Shown here: piece by piece, positions 54,863 through 64,000 of the stretch | How positions within the stretch are numbered: position 1 is the first letter of the stretch | Layout of the letters: each line of letters starts with the position of its first letter | DNA from: Shewanella sp. GD04112 | GTDB taxonomy: Bacteria > Pseudomonadota > Gammaproteobacteria > Enterobacterales > Shewanellaceae | DNA length: 64,000 nt | Assembly: GCF_029835735.1 (NCBI RefSeq) | Contig: NZ_JAOEAL010000001.1 | Coordinates: forward strand, 2,914,001-2,978,000 | Direction: 5' to 3' | The notes under the pieces: generated by a model | Databases searched by the model: none | What the model was told of the DNA's origin: nothing | Seen by the model: only the letters and a program-made list of their open reading frames with translations | Program-made: the position numbers and the translations under genes

Positions 54863-55270
54863 GATCTATTCGGCGGCATTGCCTCAGCTAATCTGCTAAT
54901 ATCGGCCACCGAGTGTGAGTTTGTCATCAGACTTGCTGGCCGATAAAATGCCGCAAAATGTCATATAAAAGAGGCATCTATACCTCGTGCGCTGAAACCG
55001 GATAGCAGTAATATCCCAAGTTAATACCCAAGCTACCTGATGCTTTAACCGATAAGGTCAGCACTTATCCCGTGGGAGAAAATACTTGCACCACTTAAGT
55101 AACTGCTCTAATTTCGTTGTCGAACACTTTGATTAACAAGATTAAATTTTTATCCACCCTTAAGCACTTCCCGAACTAATGCATTCTAAGTGATTTATAA
55201 ATCGGGAGTTTTGGGCACGTTCCGGGTGCCAATCTTGCACCTTAGCCCATTGAAGTGAGGAGTTCCTATT
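54863..55270. other. Gene-free region, 408 bp, upstream of opgG
   Basis: No open frame with a ribosome site is seen on either strand. It is moderately AT-rich, with a few short repeats (TTAATACCCAAG-like) and probably contains the opgG promoter. Confidence 0.6.
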
Positions 55271-56854
55271 TTGCGACTGCATTCAACAATCAATCATTTA
55301 GCCCCGATCACACAGCGAAAAACGAACCAACCGCGGTTTTTTCTCGGTTCCTTACTCGCTTGTATGGTGGGCATCAGCAGTTTAGTCCCTGCCTATGGCG
55401 CCGACTCGACCCCAGAGAAGAAAGCCAAGGCCTTCTCCCATGACACTGTCATTGAACTGGCTCAACAACTGGCTCAGAAACCGTTTAAAGAAGCAAGAAA
55501 AGCCCCCAAAGAGCTCATTGATCTAGATTACGCCACCTACGGCAAAATCAATTATCAAGAAAACGCCGCGATTTGGGGCGGCACTCCCACTAAGTTTTCG
55601 GTACAACTCTTTGCCCCCGGTTTTTTATACAAAAACCTCGTGGATATCGATGTAGTTGAAAACAGCCAAGCCTTGCCCATCGAGCTGACCGAGTCTTCCT
55701 TTAGTGTCCCTAATGGCGCCATTGAAAAATTACTCACTCAGGTTGGCCAATATGCGGGCGTGCGCCTGCACTACCCTATCAATGACGATGAAGTCAAAGA
55801 CGAGTTCATCATGTTCCAAGGCGCGAGTTATTTTAGAACGCTGTCTAAAGGACAAATTTATGGTCTATCCAACCGTGGACTGGCTATCGATGTGGCCCAG
55901 CCCAAAGGCGAAGAATACCCATTATTCAAACGTTTTTGGGTAGAGCGCCCCTCTAAGTATCAAACCGCCATTGTGGTGCATGCGCTGTTAGACAGTCAGA
56001 GCGTTACTGGGGCCTACCGCTTTGGTATTTACCCAGGCGCGCCAACGCGGGTCGAAGTGGATGTCACGCTATTCCCACGCAGAGACATCGCCCATGTGGG
56101 CCTCGCACCGCTGACCTCGATGTTCCTCTATGGCGGGTTAGATACTTCAGATAAGCCAGACTATCGTCCTGCGGTACATAACTCCGAAGGATTACAAATC
56201 GATCGCGGTAACGGTGAGCGTTTATGGCGCCCGCTTAATAACCCAAATAAATTGCAGATCAGTGCCTTTGGCGATGAAGATATTAAGGGTTTTGGTTTAA
56301 TCCAACGCCATCGTAACTTCGATTACTATCAAGATCTGACTGCAAACTATCAGCAGCGCCCTTCCGCTTGGATTGAGCCGCTGAATGATTGGGGTAAAGG
56401 TCAGCTAGTGCTACTGGAGATCCCATCGAGCGCCGAAACCAACGACAATATAGTCACTTACTGGGAGCCTCAGGGCGGATTGAAGCAAGGTGAACCCTAT
56501 CGTTACTCCTATCGCATCACAGCGTCTAACGATAGCCCCAGTGCTAACACTAAGGCACGAGTGGTTCGCAGCTCAAAGGGACAAAAGCAAGCCAAAGGTA
56601 AAGAGTTGCTTATCGATTACAGCAATATCAAACCACAAGATATTGAGAACATTGTGATTGATGCCAGTATCAGCAAGGGCAAGATCCTGTCATCTCGTAT
56701 CGTCGCTCATCCAGATATCAATGGTGCCCGCGTATTTGTGACCTTCGAGCCCGAAAGCACCAATGTGGCAGAACTGCGCATCCAATTGCGTAAAGATGAA
56801 AAACCTGTGGCCGCCACTTGGCTGTATCGCTGGAACAGTGACGATTGGCCTTAG
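55271..56854 (+). CDS. opgG: Glucan biosynthesis protein OpgG
   Basis: Periplasmic protein of 527 aa needed for osmoregulated periplasmic glucan synthesis. Starting TTG at 55271 has TGAGGAG 8 bases upstream. A signal peptide runs to about residue 43 (LLACMVGISSLVPAYG). GASYFRTLSKGQIYGLSNRGLAIDVAQPKGEEYPLFKRFWVERP and HNSEGLQIDRGNGERLWRPLNNP (given in part) are closer to OpgG than to OpgD. OpgH, the membrane glucosyltransferase usually next in the operon, is not adjacent: an intrinsic terminator follows. Confidence 0.88.
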   Translation: MRLHSTINHLAPITQRKTNQPRFFLGSLLACMVGISSLVPAYGADSTPEKKAKAFSHDTVIELAQQLAQKPFKEARKAPKELIDLDYATYGKINYQENAAIWGGTPTKFSVQLFAPGFLYKNLVDIDVVENSQALPIELTESSFSVPNGAIEKLLTQVGQYAGVRLHYPINDDEVKDEFIMFQGASYFRTLSKGQIYGLSNRGLAIDVAQPKGEEYPLFKRFWVERPSKYQTAIVVHALLDSQSVTGAYRFGIYPGAPTRVEVDVTLFPRRDIAHVGLAPLTSMFLYGGLDTSDKPDYRPAVHNSEGLQIDRGNGERLWRPLNNPNKLQISAFGDEDIKGFGLIQRHRNFDYYQDLTANYQQRPSAWIEPLNDWGKGQLVLLEIPSSAETNDNIVTYWEPQGGLKQGEPYRYSYRITASNDSPSANTKARVVRSSKGQKQAKGKELLIDYSNIKPQDIENIVIDASISKGKILSSRIVAHPDINGARVFVTFEPESTNVAELRIQLRKDEKPVAATWLYRWNSDDWP

Positions 56855-56883
56855 GCAAATAAGCTAGCTATCCGTTACACCAT

Positions 56884-56912
56884 AAAAACGCCGAACTTAC
56901 GGCGTTTTTTAT
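56884..56912 (+). terminator. Intrinsic terminator after opgG
   Basis: AAAAACGCCG (56884-56893) and CGGCGTTTTT (56900-56909) pair around a 6-base loop, followed by T. Confidence 0.93.
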
Positions 56913-57273
56913 TGCGCTTGGTTCTACACTAACGAGTGTTCAGATCTAACTCGATTATATTCTCAGCAAGTCGTGGCAACATCATAACTCTTTAGCTATT
57001 CAGCTTCTTAATTTACAGGATAACTTGGACAGAATAACGTCTTCGGAATATCTAGGATTATTTCTATCTAACAAAAATAGGGAACTTCAGTTCCAATTTT
57101 CGGCCCTATTTAGCACGCCAATAAGATTTACTCCCCTACTCCACAACGGTATATTACCTCCTTCACAGCAACTGAATATTTGCTATATACACTTCTTTAC
57201 AAGATCTCCATCTATTGCTATCACCATATTCAGTGTTAGTTATATTTCGCATCATGAGTATGTCAGAGAAAAA

Positions 57274-57423
57274 ATGAAGTTACCCACATTAGATGCTGCG
57301 TACTTTCGTAAGCCAACGACAATATTGTTAATGATAAGTATCCTACTTGCCTTATATTCACTACCAATGATTGGACGAGTGTTTTGGCTTGCGTTGGTTT
57401 TACTCTGCTATACGCTGATTTAA
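57274..57423 (+). CDS. Possible small membrane protein, 49 aa
   Basis: AGAGAAAA precedes an ATG at 57274 (MKLPTLDAAYF). The product would be a short two-helix membrane protein (TILLMISILLALYSLPM, VFWLALVLLCYTLI). The same frame extends to a TTG at 57025, but that part shows no ribosome site or protein-like pattern. No family is recognised. Apart from this, 56913-57558 holds nothing that I can support. Confidence 0.35.
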   Translation: MKLPTLDAAYFRKPTTILLMISILLALYSLPMIGRVFWLALVLLCYTLI

Positions 57424-57558
57424 TTGCAAACAAAATGTTAATACAACAATTAACGTTAACATCTATATTAATCATCAGTGTAACTGTTGGTCGATAATAC
57501 CCTGTTTCATCAACCCATCGAATCTAGATAACTCATTATCTAGACGGATATTTAAGCT

Positions 57559-58527
57559 ATGCCGTTTTCAAACCTAAAACCAGCCTTTGCACTTTCTTTG
57601 CTGTTTGTCCCGAATGCCTTTGCTACTGCCGTCGATTTTAGTGACTACGGTCCTTTACGCACCTACGCACAATCACCGACCCAAGCGGGCAGTTTAACGC
57701 CGATGCTTAGATCTGGGTTTTCGTTACCTGAAGGTCAAAAAGAGCTGCACTTATCTGCAAGTGCGGCCAGTGTTTGGGCCGAAACCGATGATTATTTTGC
57801 TGATTACTACCACAACACCCTCGAAGGAGGGCTGACTTGGCAAATCAATGACAAATGGATGATAGACACAAGTTATCACTGGCGCTTTAGCGGCGATAAT
57901 CACTTAGACTCGGTAACTATGTGGTTCCATGATGCTTTTGGTTTTAGTCAAAATGGTCGTGAAGATACGGCAAAACATCAAAATCAAATATTTTCTAAAG
58001 ATGGTGTAAACCAACAAGATATTTCGGGTGAGACACTCAATAATGCCATTATGCTTTATGTTGGTTATCAATTATTTGAGAACCAACATCAGGGTTTATC
58101 CTTAGGTGGTAGCTTATATTATAACTATGTGGACTCAGGTCCCTTTGAAAATGAAGCCTTTGAACAAGCGTTGCAGTTAAATTACAGCTTCCGTTACGAG
58201 AAGCATCATTTTCATTCTAGCGCCGCCGTCAGTTTTAGGCAGGGCAATGAAGTGCTCTCGGGGATCCGCTACGATAATCATGCCTATTCAGTCAATCTCG
58301 GCTATGAATATATCACGGGTCGCCATGGCTGGTTAATTGAGTTACATCATTACCAAGGTTTATTAGAAACTGAAAATGATTTCGCTAAGGCGTCAAATGA
58401 AATATTACTCGGCTACCGTTATTACTTAGACACAAGTGCAATTGAGTTTTCCGTCGTTGAAAATTATTTCAATATGGATAACAGCACTGACATTGCCTTT
58501 AATATTGGCTACCGAGTTAAGTTTTAG
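57559..58527 (+). CDS. Outer-membrane beta-barrel protein, DUF3187-like
   Basis: Protein of 322 aa with a signal peptide (FALSLLFVPNAFA). The body alternates hydrophobic and polar residues in barrel-like strands (GGLTWQINDKWMIDTSYHWRF, GLSLGGSLYYNYVDSGPF, GYRYYLDTSAIEFSVVENYF) and ends in GYRVKF, with the terminal Phe of outer-membrane proteins. The pattern recalls the DUF3187 family of gammaproteobacteria. Function unknown. Its terminator has been split by the IS4-family element. Confidence 0.72.
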   Translation: MPFSNLKPAFALSLLFVPNAFATAVDFSDYGPLRTYAQSPTQAGSLTPMLRSGFSLPEGQKELHLSASAASVWAETDDYFADYYHNTLEGGLTWQINDKWMIDTSYHWRFSGDNHLDSVTMWFHDAFGFSQNGREDTAKHQNQIFSKDGVNQQDISGETLNNAIMLYVGYQLFENQHQGLSLGGSLYYNYVDSGPFENEAFEQALQLNYSFRYEKHHFHSSAAVSFRQGNEVLSGIRYDNHAYSVNLGYEYITGRHGWLIELHHYQGLLETENDFAKASNEILLGYRYYLDTSAIEFSVVENYFNMDNSTDIAFNIGYRVKF

Positions 58528-58573
58528 TCACAATAAATTAAACACTCAATAACAAAAAAGAGGCTGTATGGCC

Positions 58574-59998
58574 TAATGCCGATCAGTTAAGCCAGAACAC
58601 TTGACGATCTCATTGAAAAGATCAAAATCCGATGACCACTCGTCATCGGATTTTTTTATGCAACTGACTACAGCGCTTGCACTGGCTAATGGCTACGCTC
58701 CCAACACTGAACAACTCGGCAAACTAAGTGATATCTTGTGTCCAGATTTCATCTCGCAATGCCTTGAAACATCTGGTGTAGCAACCATACGCAAACGTCG
58801 ACTTCCTCTAGAGCAGGCTGTTTGGGCTGTCATTGCGATGGCAATGTATCGCCAAGAGCCTGTTTGGAGCATTGTCGCCAAAGCACAATTGATGTTGCCT
58901 GGTAAGAAGCCCCTTGTGGCTCCTAGCGCCGTTGTTCAAGCCAGACAACGTTTAGGTGTTGATGCCGTTAAAGAAATTTTTTCGCAAAGTCAGCGCGTCT
59001 GGAACCAAGATGCCCAGCATCCTGACTGGTGTGGCTTAACGTTGCTTGGGGTTGATGGCGTCATTTGGCGAACGCCCGATACTCCCAACAACCAGCAAGC
59101 CTTTACCTACAGCAAAAACCAGCACGGTGATGTTGGCTATCCGCAAGTACGCATGGTTTGCCAGATGGAATTGACGAGCCACATGTTAGTTGCCAGCGCA
59201 TTTGACGATGCCAAAATCAATGAAATGAAGTTGGCAGAGCAACTGATTGATAGCACACCCGACAACTCACTCACCCTATTTGACCGAGGATTTTACTCAC
59301 TGGGGCTGCTAAACCGTTGGCATCAAGCGGGCAAATCCAGACATTGGTTAATGCCGATGAAGAAAGGCACACAGTTTGAAGTCATCACAAAACTCGGTCG
59401 ACACGATAAACTCATTCGGCTGACGACCACAGCACAATCTCGTAAACAATTTAATGAGTTACCTGAATTTATTGACGTCCGATTGCTGACAAAAACAGTG
59501 AAAGGCAAAGAGGTCAATATCCTCACCTCAATGACAGACCCGTTGCGTTTCCCTGGTGCAGAAATCGTGGATTTATACAGTCATCGCTGGGAAATTGAGC
59601 TGGGCTATCGCGAGATGAAGCAGAGTTTGCTCAACAGCGAGTTTACGTTGAGGAGCAAGAAACCGGAGATGGTAAAACAAGAGCTATGGGGCATTCTCTT
59701 GAGCTACAATATTATCCGCTACCAGATGGTGAAAATGGCGCAAAGCAAGCCGGGTTTATACGCTAACCAACTGAGTTTTACGACATGCGCGGTTGCGATA
59801 ATCCATGTGATTTATGGGTTTTGGCTGGAAGCCGCCGGAACCATCCCTAAAAGGATGGATAGTTTACTCGCAGAAACCGAGCAGCATGTGCTACCAATAC
59901 GAGGGGATTCAAGAGCTTACCCTCGGTGTGTCAGAGTGAAACCAAGGAAATACCCAGTCAAAAGAAAATGCCAGTCAGCTCTTAACTGACTGGCATTA
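58574..59998 (+). mobile_element. Complete IS4-family insertion sequence, 1425 bp
   Basis: The ends are 18-bp inverted repeats, TAATGCCGATCAGTTAAG (58574) and TAATGCCAGTCAGTTAAG read from 59998, with two mismatches. CTGTATGGCC occurs at both 58564-58573 and 59999-60008, a 10-bp target duplication typical of IS4. One intact transposase gene fills the element, so it may be active. The target is the loop of an intrinsic terminator. Confidence 0.95.
58658..59989 (+). CDS. IS4-family transposase
   Basis: DDE transposase of 443 aa from [13 protein letters not shown]; the frame reaches a TTG at 58601 that has no ribosome site. Catalytic blocks are [12 protein letters not shown] (first Asp), [12 protein letters not shown] (second Asp) and [16 protein letters not shown], the YREK signature of IS4 with the catalytic Glu. 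No internal stop is present. The basic C-terminus ([10 protein letters not shown]) ends 9 bases before the element end. Confidence 0.92.
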   Translation: MQLTTALALANGYAPNTEQLGKLSDILCPDFISQCLETSGVATIRKRRLPLEQAVWAVIAMAMYRQEPVWSIVAKAQLMLPGKKPLVAPSAVVQARQRLGVDAVKEIFSQSQRVWNQDAQHPDWCGLTLLGVDGVIWRTPDTPNNQQAFTYSKNQHGDVGYPQVRMVCQMELTSHMLVASAFDDAKINEMKLAEQLIDSTPDNSLTLFDRGFYSLGLLNRWHQAGKSRHWLMPMKKGTQFEVITKLGRHDKLIRLTTTAQSRKQFNELPEFIDVRLLTKTVKGKEVNILTSMTDPLRFPGAEIVDLYSHRWEIELGYREMKQSLLNSEFTLRSKKPEMVKQELWGILLSYNIIRYQMVKMAQSKPGLYANQLSFTTCAVAIIHVIYGFWLEAAGTIPKRMDSLLAETEQHVLPIRGDSRAYPRCVRVKPRKYPVKRKCQSALN

Positions 59999-60043
59999 CT
60001 GTATGGCCTCTTTTTTGTTATATCACACGTATTTTTGAATGGG

Positions 60044-60739
60044 TTATTTCATCAACAAAGCTTGGATATCGATAAAATGGACGGCATGTTCTGCATCAGC
60101 CTGCTTAAGATGTGGAACACAACCAAGGAAAGGCGATGTCATCATCTCTTTAAGCGATGCTAAGTTTTCATCAAACACGCTCATATTGGGATCGACGCAA
60201 TTTGCTACCCAACCCGCCACGGTTAAGCCATCAGCTATTATCGCCTCTTGGGTTAATAATGCATGATTTAAGCAGCCCAGTTTCATTCCCACAACCAAGA
60301 TCACTGGCAAATTAAGTTGCTGCACTAATTCCGATAAATAACGCCCGTCCCCTAAGGGCAAACGCCAGCCACCCGCACCTTCTATCAAGCAAAAATCAGC
60401 CTGCTCAAAGGCTTGTCTATCTAACTTTGCCAAAATCGCCTCGGGAGATAAGTTAACCCCCAGCTGTTTTGCGGCAATATGCGGCGCAATGGCAGGTTCA
60501 AAGCTTATCGGATTGACCTGTTCATAGTTGAGCTTTAAAGATGAGGCCGACATCAATTTTAACGCATCACTGTTACGTAAGCCCTGCTCTGTGGTTTCAC
60601 ATCCCGAGGCCACAGGTTTTACCCCAAGGCTTAAGTGCGCAGCGCCTGTGCGAGCAGCTTCACGATTGAATGCGGTTAACAGCGCCGTCGACACTAAGGT
60701 TTTACCACTGTCGGTATCTGTACCTGTTACAAAAAACAT
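60044..60739 (-). CDS. bioD: Dethiobiotin synthase
   Basis: ATP-dependent carboxylase of 231 aa that closes the ureido ring of dethiobiotin from DAPA and CO2. The P-loop GTDTDSGKT is at 6-14; VKPVASGCE and LIEGAGGWRLPL are the DAPA- and magnesium-binding blocks. GAAGGAAAACGC precedes the ATG. It is the last gene of bioB-F-C-D, and its terminator is disrupted by the IS4-family element. Confidence 0.95.
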   Translation of the reverse strand: MFFVTGTDTDSGKTLVSTALLTAFNREAARTGAAHLSLGVKPVASGCETTEQGLRNSDALKLMSASSLKLNYEQVNPISFEPAIAPHIAAKQLGVNLSPEAILAKLDRQAFEQADFCLIEGAGGWRLPLGDGRYLSELVQQLNLPVILVVGMKLGCLNHALLTQEAIIADGLTVAGWVANCVDPNMSVFDENLASLKEMMTSPFLGCVPHLKQADAEHAVHFIDIQALLMK

Positions 60740-60794
60740 GCGTTTTCCTTCTTACTCCATGGTCAATCACGTGCTCAAAGCTAAACGACGAGTT

Positions 60795-61625
60795 TTACAC
60801 CCTATCGCCTTGGCGACGTACACGAAATTGGGCGATTTGATAGGTTAAAGGCAGGCCCTGAGCCTCACGGAATAGTTCTGCGCGTTGTTGTAATGCTAGC
60901 CAATCGCGGCGGCCACGCAATTTGCCTAAGTGAGTATCGGCATCTGAGGAATTTTCGGTCTGTATGTACGATTGCACCGATGCGCCCACGCCCTTAATGG
61001 AATAGAGCAAGGTTTTAAGATCTTGAAAATAGACGGTCATTGGCACAAGTTGAACATCAAACAGTTGCCAATCTTTGGTATCAAAGGCGGCTTGTAAGCT
61101 TTCAAGGGATTGAAAACCGTTCACCCTTAAACCCAGATGGGATAACTGCGCCAGGCTGCCTTCGGCCACAATACTCAGATGCGCTTCTCCACCAGCTTTT
61201 AAGACTCTAGCCATTTCACTGGTCGCCGCCGAAAAATCATGGCACCACTGCAGGGCTAAATTGGAGTAAATACTATCGATACTCCCATCGGCAAAGGGGA
61301 GTTGCTCGGCATTACCACACACGCATTGGTGCCGAGAGAAAGTCACTTGAAGTTGTTGCAGCATCCCTAGGGCGACATCGAGGGCATAAACCTTGATATT
61401 GTCACCCACTACACGGTCGGCAAAATCGGTCCCAGGCCCCGCGCCAATATCAAGAATTGCGCCCTTGGCAGCAAATCCCTGCAACAAACTCGCGCCGCTT
61501 AAACGCTGTAAACAGTTATGCTCTTGGTAGCGCTTGGCCGCAGCAGAAAACCTATCGGCAATATGCTCGATCTGACTTGCAGATGGATGGGAATTAACAC
61601 TCACGCCAAGCGGCATAGACATCAC
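60795..61625 (-). CDS. bioC: Malonyl-ACP O-methyltransferase BioC
   Basis: SAM-dependent methyltransferase of 276 aa that masks malonyl-ACP to start pimelate synthesis. [15 protein letters not shown] at the N-terminus and [13 protein letters not shown] (SAM motif I) are diagnostic, with [23 protein letters not shown] as motif II/III and GVGASVQS later. The frame opens with GTG then ATG at 61625/61622; GTGAG upstream could serve either. The pimeloyl-ACP esterase (BioH role) is not adjacent. Upstream lies a 14-bp repeat. Confidence 0.92.
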   Translation of the reverse strand: MMSMPLGVSVNSHPSASQIEHIADRFSAAAKRYQEHNCLQRLSGASLLQGFAAKGAILDIGAGPGTDFADRVVGDNIKVYALDVALGMLQQLQVTFSRHQCVCGNAEQLPFADGSIDSIYSNLALQWCHDFSAATSEMARVLKAGGEAHLSIVAEGSLAQLSHLGLRVNGFQSLESLQAAFDTKDWQLFDVQLVPMTVYFQDLKTLLYSIKGVGASVQSYIQTENSSDADTHLGKLRGRRDWLALQQRAELFREAQGLPLTYQIAQFRVRRQGDRV

Positions 61626-61636
61626 AAATTATTCTC

Positions 61637-61734
61637 ACTTTAACATCAAACTTTTACTTAGAAGCTTTTACTTAGAAGCTTTTACGTTCAAGCTCTTACT
61701 TTCAGACTCTTACATTCAAACTCTTATCTTCAAG
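61637..61734. repeat. 14-bp tandem repeat between bioF and bioC
   Basis: Seven 14-base units starting at 61637 (degenerate), 61651, 61665, 61679, 61693, 61707 and 61721 follow CTyTTACwTtsAAG on the plus strand. Units at 61651 and 61665 are identical. Non-coding spacer of the biotin operon. Confidence 0.9.
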
Positions 61735-61803
61735 CTCTCAATACTCGAGCATTGAAGTGCCCTACCCCTACCATTCACCGGATGTTCTGAATCAAACGCT
61801 GGC

Positions 61804-63024
61804 TTACCGTTCAGGCCGCTCAGAAACCCTCGGCAGTGCGCATTCCTTTAGCACAGTGGCAATACTACTGACACAGCACCTTATTGCCGCCTCGCTATGG
61901 GATGCGCTTAAGGTGATGCGCAATCTTGCCGAGCCGACCGGCACTGTCGGTGGACGAATGGCGCCGACCCAAATGCCTAATGCCTTTAGCTTTTCTGCCA
62001 CCCGCATGGTTTGCGTCGCATCACCGATAATCAAAGGTTGAATTGCCGTGTCACTTCCTAGGAGTGGAATGTCCGCATCTTGGCACAACTGCTTGAACAA
62101 TAAGATATTGCTCTGCAATTTTTGCTTAAGCTCAGGATGGGTCTCAGCGTATCCAACTGCTGCCAAGGCAAGGGCCGCATTGGCGGGCGACAAGGCCGTA
62201 GAATAGATATATTCCCGTGCATTGCTGACCAGAAACTCAATCAACTGCCGACTCCCGAGGATTGCAGCGCCCTGACAGCCTAACGCCTTACCAAAGGTCA
62301 CAATCTGGATATCGATATGCTTGGAAGCTGGAGTAGACTCAGCTTCAGCACTCACTGCATCTACCACGCCAAAACCATGGGCATCATCGACAATCAACCA
62401 AGAATTGTGTGCTCGGCAAAGTACGGATAACGCCGAAATCGGCGCGATATCACCATCCATGCTGAACACACTTTCAGTGATCAAGGCAGAAACAACGTTC
62501 TTCGCTAATAGACGCTCGGCACTTTCGGTAGAATTATGCAAAAAGCGCTTAAAATCCGCGCCGCTGTCGCGTAATCCATCGATAATCGATGCATGGACCA
62601 GTTTATCGGCCAGTACCACATCCTGCTTATCGAACAAGGTTTTACACAAGGTAGTATTGGCACTAAACCCTGAGCTAAAAAGTAGTGCCGCCTCAAATCC
62701 CGTTATCTGGCACAGCTTAGTTTCTAGCGCCAAATGCGCCTCGCTGTAACCCGTCACCAGTGGTGATGCGCCGCTACCCACGCCATATTGCTTAGCGCCA
62801 AGGTGCAGCGCCTCGACCAATGCGGGAGCACGGGATAGGCCTAAGTAATCATTACTGCTGAAGTTAAGATAGCGCTGATCCGCTAAGCCAAACTGAGGGC
62901 CATCCTCACTGAGTGCTGCCGCGCTCGACAATGCCTGACGCTGCCTAAGCAAACCTTGCTCGGCTAACGCCTGCTGACGGGCGAGGATTTTTGAACTCAG
63001 TTTTGAGGTGAGTGGTGAACTCAT
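61804..63024 (-). CDS. bioF: 8-amino-7-oxononanoate synthase
   Basis: PLP enzyme of 406 aa that condenses pimeloyl-ACP with L-alanine. YLNFSSNDYLGLSRAPAL and GVGSGASPLVTGYSEAHLALE are the N-terminal blocks, IVDDAHGFGV the PLP Asp/His region, and VTFGKALGCQGAAILG holds the Schiff-base Lys. The end reads IRPPTVPVGSARLRITLSASHS. The C-terminus is a little longer than in E. coli. It lies between bioB and bioC in the usual order. Confidence 0.95.
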   Translation of the reverse strand: MSSPLTSKLSSKILARQQALAEQGLLRQRQALSSAAALSEDGPQFGLADQRYLNFSSNDYLGLSRAPALVEALHLGAKQYGVGSGASPLVTGYSEAHLALETKLCQITGFEAALLFSSGFSANTTLCKTLFDKQDVVLADKLVHASIIDGLRDSGADFKRFLHNSTESAERLLAKNVVSALITESVFSMDGDIAPISALSVLCRAHNSWLIVDDAHGFGVVDAVSAEAESTPASKHIDIQIVTFGKALGCQGAAILGSRQLIEFLVSNAREYIYSTALSPANAALALAAVGYAETHPELKQKLQSNILLFKQLCQDADIPLLGSDTAIQPLIIGDATQTMRVAEKLKALGIWVGAIRPPTVPVGSARLRITLSASHSEAAIRCCVSSIATVLKECALPRVSERPER

Positions 63025-63028
63025 TTTT

Positions 63029-63084
63029 TCTTACTCAACTTGTCTTGCTCAATTTTTCTTGCTGTGCATTTTACTTTGCTGGCT
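63029..63084. repeat. Degenerate 14-bp repeat between bioB and bioF
   Basis: Units at 63029, 63043 and 63057, each starting TCTT(A/G)CTC or close to it, keep a 14-base period and fade out by 63084. The motif resembles the repeat between bioF and bioC. The rest of the spacer to 63244 holds no supported gene. Confidence 0.55.
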
Positions 63085-63244
63085 TACTCGGCGTCTTGAC
63101 TGGTTTTTCGTTCAGTCTCGGCACAACGTCAGCTCAAATGCTCGCTGAGTCTCACCGCCCGCATCATCCTTTGGAACCTGCGCTTCGCCACTTAACGAAA
63201 CGCAAGTCCAACGTAGCAAATTTTACTGTGGCGATAAGCCTTAG

Positions 63245-64000
63245 TTACAGCGCCGCCGCATCGTAAAAAGGTGCCGAGGCTTTATCTTGGTGAGCCGCAG
63301 CTTTGGCTAATACCGCTTGTTCATCATCGATAGTCGCGGCAGCACCCTGCTCAGGGCGTAAACCCAGACGGCGGAACAGGCCCATATCATCACTTTCTTC
63401 AGGGTTTGGCGTAGTCAGTAACTTGCAGCCATAGAAAATCGAGTTCGCGCCCGCAAAGAAACACATAGCTTGCAGTTCGTCAGTCATGTTTTCACGGCCC
63501 GCCGATAAACGTACGCGGGACTTAGGCATTAAAATACGCGCCACGGCGATGGTACGGACAAACTCCAGCGGATCTAAATCATCGAGTTTTTCGAAGGGGG
63601 TGCCCGCCACTTTGACCAACATGTTAATGGGCACTGAATCGGGATGCTGAGGCAAATTAGCTAGTTGTTGCAATAAGCCCGCTCGGTCGGTGGCCTTTTC
63701 GCCCATACCAACAATACCGCCAGAGCAAACTTTCATGCCCGATGCGCGCACGTGGCTTAAGGTATCTAAACGGTTTTGATAGGTACGGGTCGTGATCACA
63801 TCGCCGTAATATTCAGGCGAGGTATCTAAATTGTGGTTGTAGTAATCAAGACCGGCATCGGCCAGCTCATTGGCTTGTTCGGCACTTAACATTCCTAGGG
63901 TCATACAGGTTTCCATGCCGAGGGCTTTGACCTCTTGCACCATTTGCTTGAGGTATGGCATGTCTTTATCTTTCGGGTTACGCCAAGCGGCGCCCATACA
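63245..64000 (-). CDS. bioB: Biotin synthase (5' end outside the window)
   Basis: C-terminal 250 residues of the radical-SAM biotin synthase; the part with the CX3CX2C cluster lies beyond the right edge. The [2Fe-2S] ligands are visible in [10 protein letters not shown] and [13 protein letters not shown], and [10 protein letters not shown] holds the conserved Arg. It inserts sulfur into dethiobiotin. It should head the bioBFCD operon, with bioA perhaps divergent just outside. Confidence 0.95.
   Translation of the reverse strand, partial: CMGAAWRNPKDKDMPYLKQMVQEVKALGMETCMTLGMLSAEQANELADAGLDYYNHNLDTSPEYYGDVITTRTYQNRLDTLSHVRASGMKVCSGGIVGMGEKATDRAGLLQQLANLPQHPDSVPINMLVKVAGTPFEKLDDLDPLEFVRTIAVARILMPKSRVRLSAGRENMTDELQAMCFFAGANSIFYGCKLLTTPNPEESDDMGLFRRLGLRPEQGAAATIDDEQAVLAKAAAHQDKASAPFYDAAAL

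Larger units (their letters stand above)
58551..60019. terminator. Intrinsic terminator split by the IS4-family element
   Basis: AACAAAAAAGAGGC (58551-58564) is the exact reverse complement of GCCTCTTTTTTGTT (60006-60019). Without the IS and one copy of the duplication, they form a 14-bp stem with a 6-base loop (TGTATG) between the convergent outer-membrane protein gene and bioD. Confidence 0.9.

Noticed and set aside
57025..57273. Long TTG-started form of the 49-aa membrane protein
   Set aside because: No ribosome site and no protein-like pattern before the internal ATG at 57274.
61637..61734. CRISPR array
   Set aside because: Units are contiguous 14-mers without spacers, and no cas gene is present.
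63012..63266. 84-aa plus-strand frame in the bioB-bioF spacer
   Set aside because: It runs antisense to the start of bioF, through degenerate repeats, and into the end of bioB; no ribosome site.

Overview
The window is chromosomal DNA of a gammaproteobacterium, almost certainly a Shewanella species. The best evidence is a 116-residue periplasmic tetraheme cytochrome of the CctA type, a thiamine-regulated TonB receptor with PnuT and thiamine kinase genes, a bioBFCD operon, and a gene order (TonB receptor, MFS carrier, DeoD, YcfL, two thioesterases, HinT, M61 peptidase, CctA, HtpX, bio genes) that I remember as that of the S. oneidensis cctA region. About 60 protein genes are supported. No rRNA, tRNA or CRISPR array was seen.

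0-10 kb: household and hypothetical genes (PLP-dependent deaminase family, YccF, a hydrolase/M14 peptidase pair, a solute-binding protein, an acyl-CoA synthetase, EVE, CigR-like and AIM24-type proteins). 10-14 kb: tyrosine breakdown, with a LysR regulator divergent from hmgA and hpd. 14-20 kb: a MASE1-GGDEF cyclase, a sugar acetyltransferase, and a minus-strand run (PEBP, MRJP-like, VOC, OpuAC-type binding protein, RidA-like) of unknown role. The PEBP gene carries an in-frame stop. 20-27 kb: LysE exporter, FemAB-like protein, gamma-glutamyltransferase, and a TonB siderophore receptor behind two Fur boxes.

27.6-30.1 kb is an accessory island. Three small minus-strand genes, one of the SUKH (SMI1/KNR4) family, are separated by integron attC sites. 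One of these is a long site of the Vibrio VCR type. No integrase gene is in the window, so this looks like an orphan cassette cluster. A cloverleaf-like non-coding element lies beside it.

30-37 kb: M20 and M3 peptidases, GNAT, nitroreductase, DoxX and a lipoprotein. 37-42 kb: a thiamine salvage locus under a TPP riboswitch (TonB receptor, YkoF-like binding protein, PnuT transporter, kinase). The kinase has an in-frame minisatellite and the receptor has an AT-rich mosaic centre. 42-51.5 kb: Crp-family regulator, MFS carrier with DeoD, thioesterases with HinT, M61 peptidase, LuxR-type regulator, cytochrome b and CctA.

51.6-60 kb holds two intact insertion sequences, an IS3-family and an IS4-family element, each with a visible target duplication and each inserted at an intrinsic terminator. 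Between them are htpX, pepE, an opgG without opgH, and an outer-membrane protein gene. 60-64 kb is the biotin operon bioB-bioF-bioC-bioD on the minus strand; bioB runs off the right edge. Short tandem repeats with 14-23 bp units recur in spacers and once within a gene across the window.
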